A stretch of 16,436 nucleotides of DNA, taken from the NCBI GenBank assembly GCA_910589335.1, contig CAJUTW010000008.1:1-16436 (forward strand), in the 5' to 3' direction. The notes beneath the pieces were generated by a model. That model was not told where the DNA came from and did no database searches. It saw only the letters and a list, made by a program, of their open reading frames with translations. Origin of the DNA: an uncultured Bacilli bacterium. GTDB taxonomy: Bacteria; Bacillota_I; Bacilli_A; RF39; UBA660. Shown in pieces: positions 13,343 through 16,436 of the stretch (positions within the stretch are counted from its first letter, which is position 1; each line of letters opens with the position of its first letter). The position numbers and the translations under genes are program-made.

Positions 13343-13843
13343 TTACCACTTTGTTATTTCTTTAAATTTATAACTTGCGATTTTATCAGCATCTGATGTA
13401 CACATTGCTTTAAATTTCCATCTACCATTTGCTTCTAGTCCACTATTATTGTCCATACAAGAATCTAAAACATTTCCTTCAGCATCATATGTTGTAAACT
13501 CTACTTGTACATATGAGTATTCTTTATCAGAATTGTTTTTAACATAACCTTCAATGTAATATGCAAACCCATATTCATCTGGTGAACCAGTGTGTCCATC
13601 TTCTAATATTAACGCTTCTTGTTTTTTAGTTGTTTGAGTTTTATTATTATTATTTTTGTTTGTACTTTTACTAGTGTCATTATTTTCGCCTGCTGCTAAG
13701 CCTATTATCACTAAAATAATTATAATCAAAAACCAAACTCTTTTATAAATTGGCTTTTTAATTTTTGCTCCACAATTTGGACATTTTTTTGCTGAATCAG
13801 CAACCTCTTTTCTACAAGAATTGCATTTTATTAATTTTGACAT
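13343..13843 (-). CDS. Zinc-ribbon, single-TM protein with FxLYD-like domain
   Basis: A 166-residue membrane protein. An N-terminal zinc ribbon uses C7, C10, C21 and C24 (CNSCRKEVADSAKKCPNC). It is followed by a TM helix at about 36-52 (VWFLIIIILVIIGLAAG), an Asn/Lys/Thr-rich linker (53-75) and an extracytoplasmic beta domain with GYVKNNSDKEYSYVQVEFTTYD, typical of FxLYD domains. The function of this common Bacillota architecture is unknown; a sensor or envelope role is often assumed. I chose ATG 13843, not the ATG 24 bases upstream, because AGAAAGGAG ends 7 nt before it. It is divergent from the XRE regulator gene 81 bp away. Confidence 0.85.
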   Translation of the reverse strand: MSKLIKCNSCRKEVADSAKKCPNCGAKIKKPIYKRVWFLIIIILVIIGLAAGENNDTSKSTNKNNNNKTQTTKKQEALILEDGHTGSPDEYGFAYYIEGYVKNNSDKEYSYVQVEFTTYDAEGNVLDSCMDNNSGLEANGRWKFKAMCTSDADKIASYKFKEITKW

Positions 13844-13865
13844 ATATTTACTCCTTTCTAATTTC

Positions 13866-13894
13866 ATTATAAATCAAAATTTTCTTGCAGTAAA
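13866..13894 (-). promoter_or_regulatory. Promoter of the zinc-ribbon protein gene
   Basis: Minus-strand TTTACT (13894-13889), 17-bp spacer, TATAAT (13871-13866), 22 bp before the chosen start. The TATAAT lies directly upstream of the in-frame ATG at 13867-13865, overlapping its first two bases, further evidence that that ATG is not the start. Confidence 0.6.
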
Positions 13895-13924
13895 TAATAT
13901 CATACCTATAAATGGAGGGTAATT

Positions 13925-14206
13925 ATGACTGTAAAATTTGACAATTTAAGAGATTTACTTATTTATAATATTAAGTATTATAGATATTTAAATAATTATT
14001 CACAAGAAAAGTTAGCAGAATTAAGTAAATTAAGTCCAAGATATATTACTGATGTCGAGCGTGGATTACATTGCCCTACTATTCCTAAAATAGAAAGTAT
14101 TGCACAATCCTTAAATATTGAACCTTACCAATTGTTTGTAAATATTGAAAGAGATATCGAAATTGTTAAAAAAATGAGCAAAGGACGACAATACAATCAA
14201 AAATAA
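13925..14206 (+). CDS. XRE/Cro-CI family transcriptional regulator
   Basis: A 93-residue protein consisting almost only of a helix-turn-helix domain: YSQEKLAELSKLSPRYITDVERGLHCPTIPKIESIAQSLNI (25-65). It has the Q-x3-A...S...(I/Y)...E.G pattern of Cro/CI repressors, and a short basic tail. The ribosome site GGAGGG lies 5 nt before the ATG. Divergent placement from the zinc-ribbon gene suggests that it may control that promoter or its own; no operator palindrome stands out in the 81-bp gap. Confidence 0.88.
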   Translation: MTVKFDNLRDLLIYNIKYYRYLNNYSQEKLAELSKLSPRYITDVERGLHCPTIPKIESIAQSLNIEPYQLFVNIERDIEIVKKMSKGRQYNQK

Positions 14207-14340
14207 TTTTTTGCTATCACAAATCTTAATATTAGTTTACTGTAAATTAAATCTTTATAATTATTTTTAGAAATATGTTTATTGTTTTATTATTTTTTTT
14301 ATGTTAAGTCTATAATAATTTTAGAAAGGTATGGGAATTT

Positions 14341-15045
14341 ATGAAAAAAATTACTTTTAGTATAATCACTTTTGTTGTTGTATTTTTTTGTTCTACATTA
14401 AATGTTTTTGCATCACTTCCACCTTATCAATTTGTAGTTTCAAATGAAGAAGTGTATTGGAATAATTATAATTCAGCTAATACAGCATCTTTTACACCTA
14501 AAGATGATGATGATTATTCAGAAGGAACTTTGAATCTTAATAATTATAATGGAGGACAAATTAAATTAGAGTGCCGTGGAAGTGGAATGGATATCAAATT
14601 TTATATTAATTTAATAGGAGATAATAAGATATCCGTTCCTGGTGGTGTAGGAATTGTTAGTGATAATAATATTGAATTTATAGGAGATGGAACTCTTACT
14701 ATTGTGTCTTCACTGCCTATAGGAGATGAGTCTATGGTAGATAATATCCATAATAATACAACATGGACTACTAAAATAATTTCTCCACAAAAGAATTTAA
14801 ATAATAATATAGGTTCTAATGTAGAAAATGAAACTAACATTAATAATGAATCAGACAGTGATACTAAGAAAAATAATAATTCTAAAAACGATAAGAATAA
14901 TGAAAGTAAAACTACTAATAAAAATATAATTGATAATAATATTATGCTTATAACTTTAGCTATAGTAAGTGTTGTGAGTATACTTAGTTTAATTATTACA
15001 ATTAGTTTGTTGATAAAATTTAAAAAAACAAATAATAAAATGTAG
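14341..15045 (+). CDS. Secreted, membrane-anchored surface protein
   Basis: A 234-residue exported protein. A signal peptide covers about 1-24 (MKKITFSIITFVVVFFCST...VFA). A small beta-rich domain follows (about 45-125), whose pattern GGQIKLECRGSGMDIKFYIN...GDNKISV...GIVSDNNIEFIGDGTLTI resembles the strand repeats of predicted carbohydrate-binding, beta-helix-like domains. Then come an Asn/Lys/Ser-rich flexible spacer (about 140-198), a TM helix (about 202-226) and a KFKKTNNKM cytoplasmic tail. The spacer would carry the domain through the wall; no LPXTG motif is present, so anchoring is by the helix. The ribosome site is GAAAGG; a TATAAT at 14311-14316 is the likely -10. A terminator follows at 15078. 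Confidence 0.75.
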   Translation: MKKITFSIITFVVVFFCSTLNVFASLPPYQFVVSNEEVYWNNYNSANTASFTPKDDDDYSEGTLNLNNYNGGQIKLECRGSGMDIKFYINLIGDNKISVPGGVGIVSDNNIEFIGDGTLTIVSSLPIGDESMVDNIHNNTTWTTKIISPQKNLNNNIGSNVENETNINNESDSDTKKNNNSKNDKNNESKTTNKNIIDNNIMLITLAIVSVVSILSLIITISLLIKFKKTNNKM

Positions 15046-15077
15046 ATATTTCTAATGATTATTATTTGATAATAGAG

Positions 15078-15107
15078 AGGAACTTTATTGATAGTTCTTT
15101 TTATTTT
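15078..15107 (+). terminator. Terminator of the surface-protein gene
   Basis: AGGAACT (15078-15084), 8-base loop, AGTTCTT (15093-15099): seven pairs with one G-U, followed by TTTATTTT. Confidence 0.7.
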
Positions 15108-15164
15108 AGGAAATTATTTTCATTATAACTTTTATTTTTCATATATTTGTATAGGAGAGTATAT

Positions 15165-16088
15165 ATGAATATAATTGATAAAAATTTTAAAAATTTAGTT
15201 GATGAAATAAAATCTATTAGCGAGAAAGAATTATATTACAAAATTAGAATGAAATTTGATCAAATACCTTTAGAAACAAAAAACAGTTGTATGAATTTTT
15301 TTAATCAATTTGGTTATTGGGGTTATTTAGATATAGATAATAATAATTATCAAGAAATAGAACTTAAAGCAGAGGAATTACATAGGCATATAGATGATTT
15401 TTTATGGTTTTATAATCATTTAGAGGATTATCGATCTAAAGCTTTATTTTATGCTATTTTGAATAATTGGTATAAATATGATTTTTTAGAAACAACAAAA
15501 ACTAAAGAGTATCTATATGATGATTATTTTGATTTAGATTTAGTAAAATGTGATAAGAATGAAGTTATTGTTGATTTAGGAGCATATGTTGGTGATAGTA
15601 TTTTATCATATCTAAAAAATTATGGAGATGATTGCTACAAAAAAATATTTTGCTATGAAATTACACCTGAGAATTTTGATATATTAAAAAATAATTTAGC
15701 AGCTTATCCAAATATTGAATTTAAATTAAAAGGAATTAGTAATAAGACAGGAAATATGAAAATTAATAATAATTCTACTAGTTCATCTGCTAACTCATTA
15801 ATATCTGATAATGGAGATATAGAAGTAACTACTTTAGATGAAGATATAAAAGATAAAATTACTTTAATAAAATCTGATATAGAAGGTTTTGAACAAAAAG
15901 CGATTGAGGGAGCTAAAAATCATATTATAAATGATCATCCTAAGTTGTTAATTTCTGTTTATCATTCTAATGAAGATTTATGGAAAATCCCTAAAATGAT
16001 TCATGAATTATCAAGTGATTATAAGTTTTATTTAAGATTTAATAGTTCACCAATCTACCCTACTGAAATTACTTTAATAGCTATTTAG
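15165..16088 (+). CDS. FkbM-family SAM-dependent methyltransferase
   Basis: A 307-residue protein. The N-terminal 120 residues are helical and unassigned. A Rossmann methyltransferase domain follows, with motif I VIVDLGAYVGDS (134-145), FCYEITPENFDILKNNL (motif II, acidic E for SAM ribose), an EVTTLDE strand and IKSDIEGFEQKAIEGA, the signature of FkbM enzymes. These O-methylate sugars or polyketides and are often found with glycan genes; the target here is unknown. Start ATG 15165 is chosen because AGGAG (15153-15157) lies 7 nt upstream, whereas the TTG at 15147 lies before the ribosome site. It is probably monocistronic, with a terminator 17 bp after the stop. Confidence 0.85.
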   Translation: MNIIDKNFKNLVDEIKSISEKELYYKIRMKFDQIPLETKNSCMNFFNQFGYWGYLDIDNNNYQEIELKAEELHRHIDDFLWFYNHLEDYRSKALFYAILNNWYKYDFLETTKTKEYLYDDYFDLDLVKCDKNEVIVDLGAYVGDSILSYLKNYGDDCYKKIFCYEITPENFDILKNNLAAYPNIEFKLKGISNKTGNMKINNNSTSSSANSLISDNGDIEVTTLDEDIKDKITLIKSDIEGFEQKAIEGAKNHIINDHPKLLISVYHSNEDLWKIPKMIHELSSDYKFYLRFNSSPIYPTEITLIAI

Positions 16089-16104
16089 AAAAGAATTTTG
16101 AAAT

Positions 16105-16139
16105 TATTAACATATTTTGTTAATAGTTTTTTATTTTTA
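16105..16139 (+). terminator. Terminator after the FkbM gene
   Basis: TATTAAC (16105-16111), 7-base loop, GTTAATA (16119-16125), then GTTTTTTATTTTT. A second AT-only hairpin with a T run (16138-16168) follows and may back it up. Confidence 0.65.
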
Positions 16140-16241
16140 TTAATTAATTTTTTGATTAATATTTTTTTCTTTTAAAGCTTTATTCTTACTCTTTATAATT
16201 TTCTCTATTATTTTTTGTTATAGCAATTTATTTTTGATATA

Positions 16242-16250
16242 TGTTATAAT
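16242..16250 (+). promoter_or_regulatory. adhE promoter, extended -10
   Basis: TGTTATAAT at 16242-16250 is an extended -10 with perfect TATAAT; no good -35 is seen at normal distance. The GGAGGAG ribosome site follows at 16261-16267. Confidence 0.5.
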
Positions 16251-16270
16251 TTTTATAATAGGAGGAGTTT

Positions 16271-16436
16271 ATGGATAAAGATATAAATCAAAAAATTAAT
16301 AGCTTAATTGAAAAAGCTAAGATTGCTAGAGATGAATATAGTAAATTAAATCAGGAACAAGTTGATAATATAGTTAAAGCTATGGCAATGGCTGTTCTTG
16401 AAAATCATATGATGCTTTCAAAATTAGCAGTAGAAG
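16271..16436 (+). CDS. adhE: Bifunctional aldehyde-alcohol dehydrogenase, N-terminus
   Basis: The first 55 codons are in the window and the rest lies beyond the edge. The translation, with INSLIEKAKIARDEYSKLNQ, EQVDNIVKAMAMAVLEN and LSKLAVE, matches the opening helices of AdhE, whose N-terminal CoA-acylating acetaldehyde dehydrogenase domain precedes an iron-dependent alcohol dehydrogenase. AdhE reduces acetyl-CoA to ethanol and regenerates NAD in fermentation. AGGAGG (16260-16265) lies 5 nt before the ATG. A single-domain acetaldehyde dehydrogenase is possible, since the C-terminus is not visible. Confidence 0.8.
   Translation, partial: MDKDINQKINSLIEKAKIARDEYSKLNQEQVDNIVKAMAMAVLENHMMLSKLAVE

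Overview
The window is very AT-rich DNA with short TATAAT promoters, strong GGAGG ribosome binding sites and hairpin-plus-U-run terminators. Together with an AdhE N-terminus at the right edge and an IS1182-type transposase remnant, this points to a low-GC, fermentative member of the Bacillota (Bacilli/Erysipelotrichia-like or Clostridia-like). No ribosomal gene is present to fix the taxon.

The left two thirds (1-11544) read as a defence island built at a tRNA-Trp gene. From the left: a DUF3800 gene cut by the window edge, followed upstream by a DpnII-type GATC restriction-modification operon on the minus strand (dpnM, dpnA, a small unknown gene, dpnII endonuclease). Divergently comes a Gabija-like pair on the plus strand (OLD-family ATPase/TOPRIM nuclease plus a compact UvrD-like helicase). 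Next is a two-gene minus-strand unit: an AEP-TOTE primase/SF2 helicase fusion, then an AAA ATPase with a DUF4143 C-terminus.

Three copies of the 3' half of tRNA-Trp(CCA) punctuate this region (6777-6812 truncated, 11183-11229, 11498-11544). Each starts at the anticodon loop CTCCAAA and runs into the T-arm, and the last two reach the CCA end. No 5' half of tRNA-Trp is present, so these are attachment-site copies left by elements integrated one after another; the intact tRNA should lie left of position 1. The first two copies sit at the right end of a 337-bp direct repeat (about 10 differences) that also carries a perfect 11-bp hairpin, a GC-rich hairpin block and a conserved TTGATA-17-TATAAT promoter. 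The 4.4-kb unit between them (6813-11218) carries only the two ATPase genes and no integrase. It therefore looks like a non-autonomous cassette moved in trans. A third, gutted unit of about 270 bp lies at 11230-11497.

Right of 11544 is probably the older chromosome: a two-membrane-segment protein of unknown function, an IS1182 transposase remnant, an unexplained hairpin-rich non-coding stretch (about 13130-13300), a zinc-ribbon/FxLYD membrane protein divergent from an XRE regulator, a secreted wall-exposed protein, an FkbM-family methyltransferase and the start of adhE.

The defence genes act at different levels: GATC cleavage of unmodified DNA, Gabija nuclease/helicase, and an AEP/helicase unit of unknown mechanism. 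The arrangement suggests defence modules are added and lost at tRNA-Trp. Functions are inferred from motifs I could read; no database search was run.
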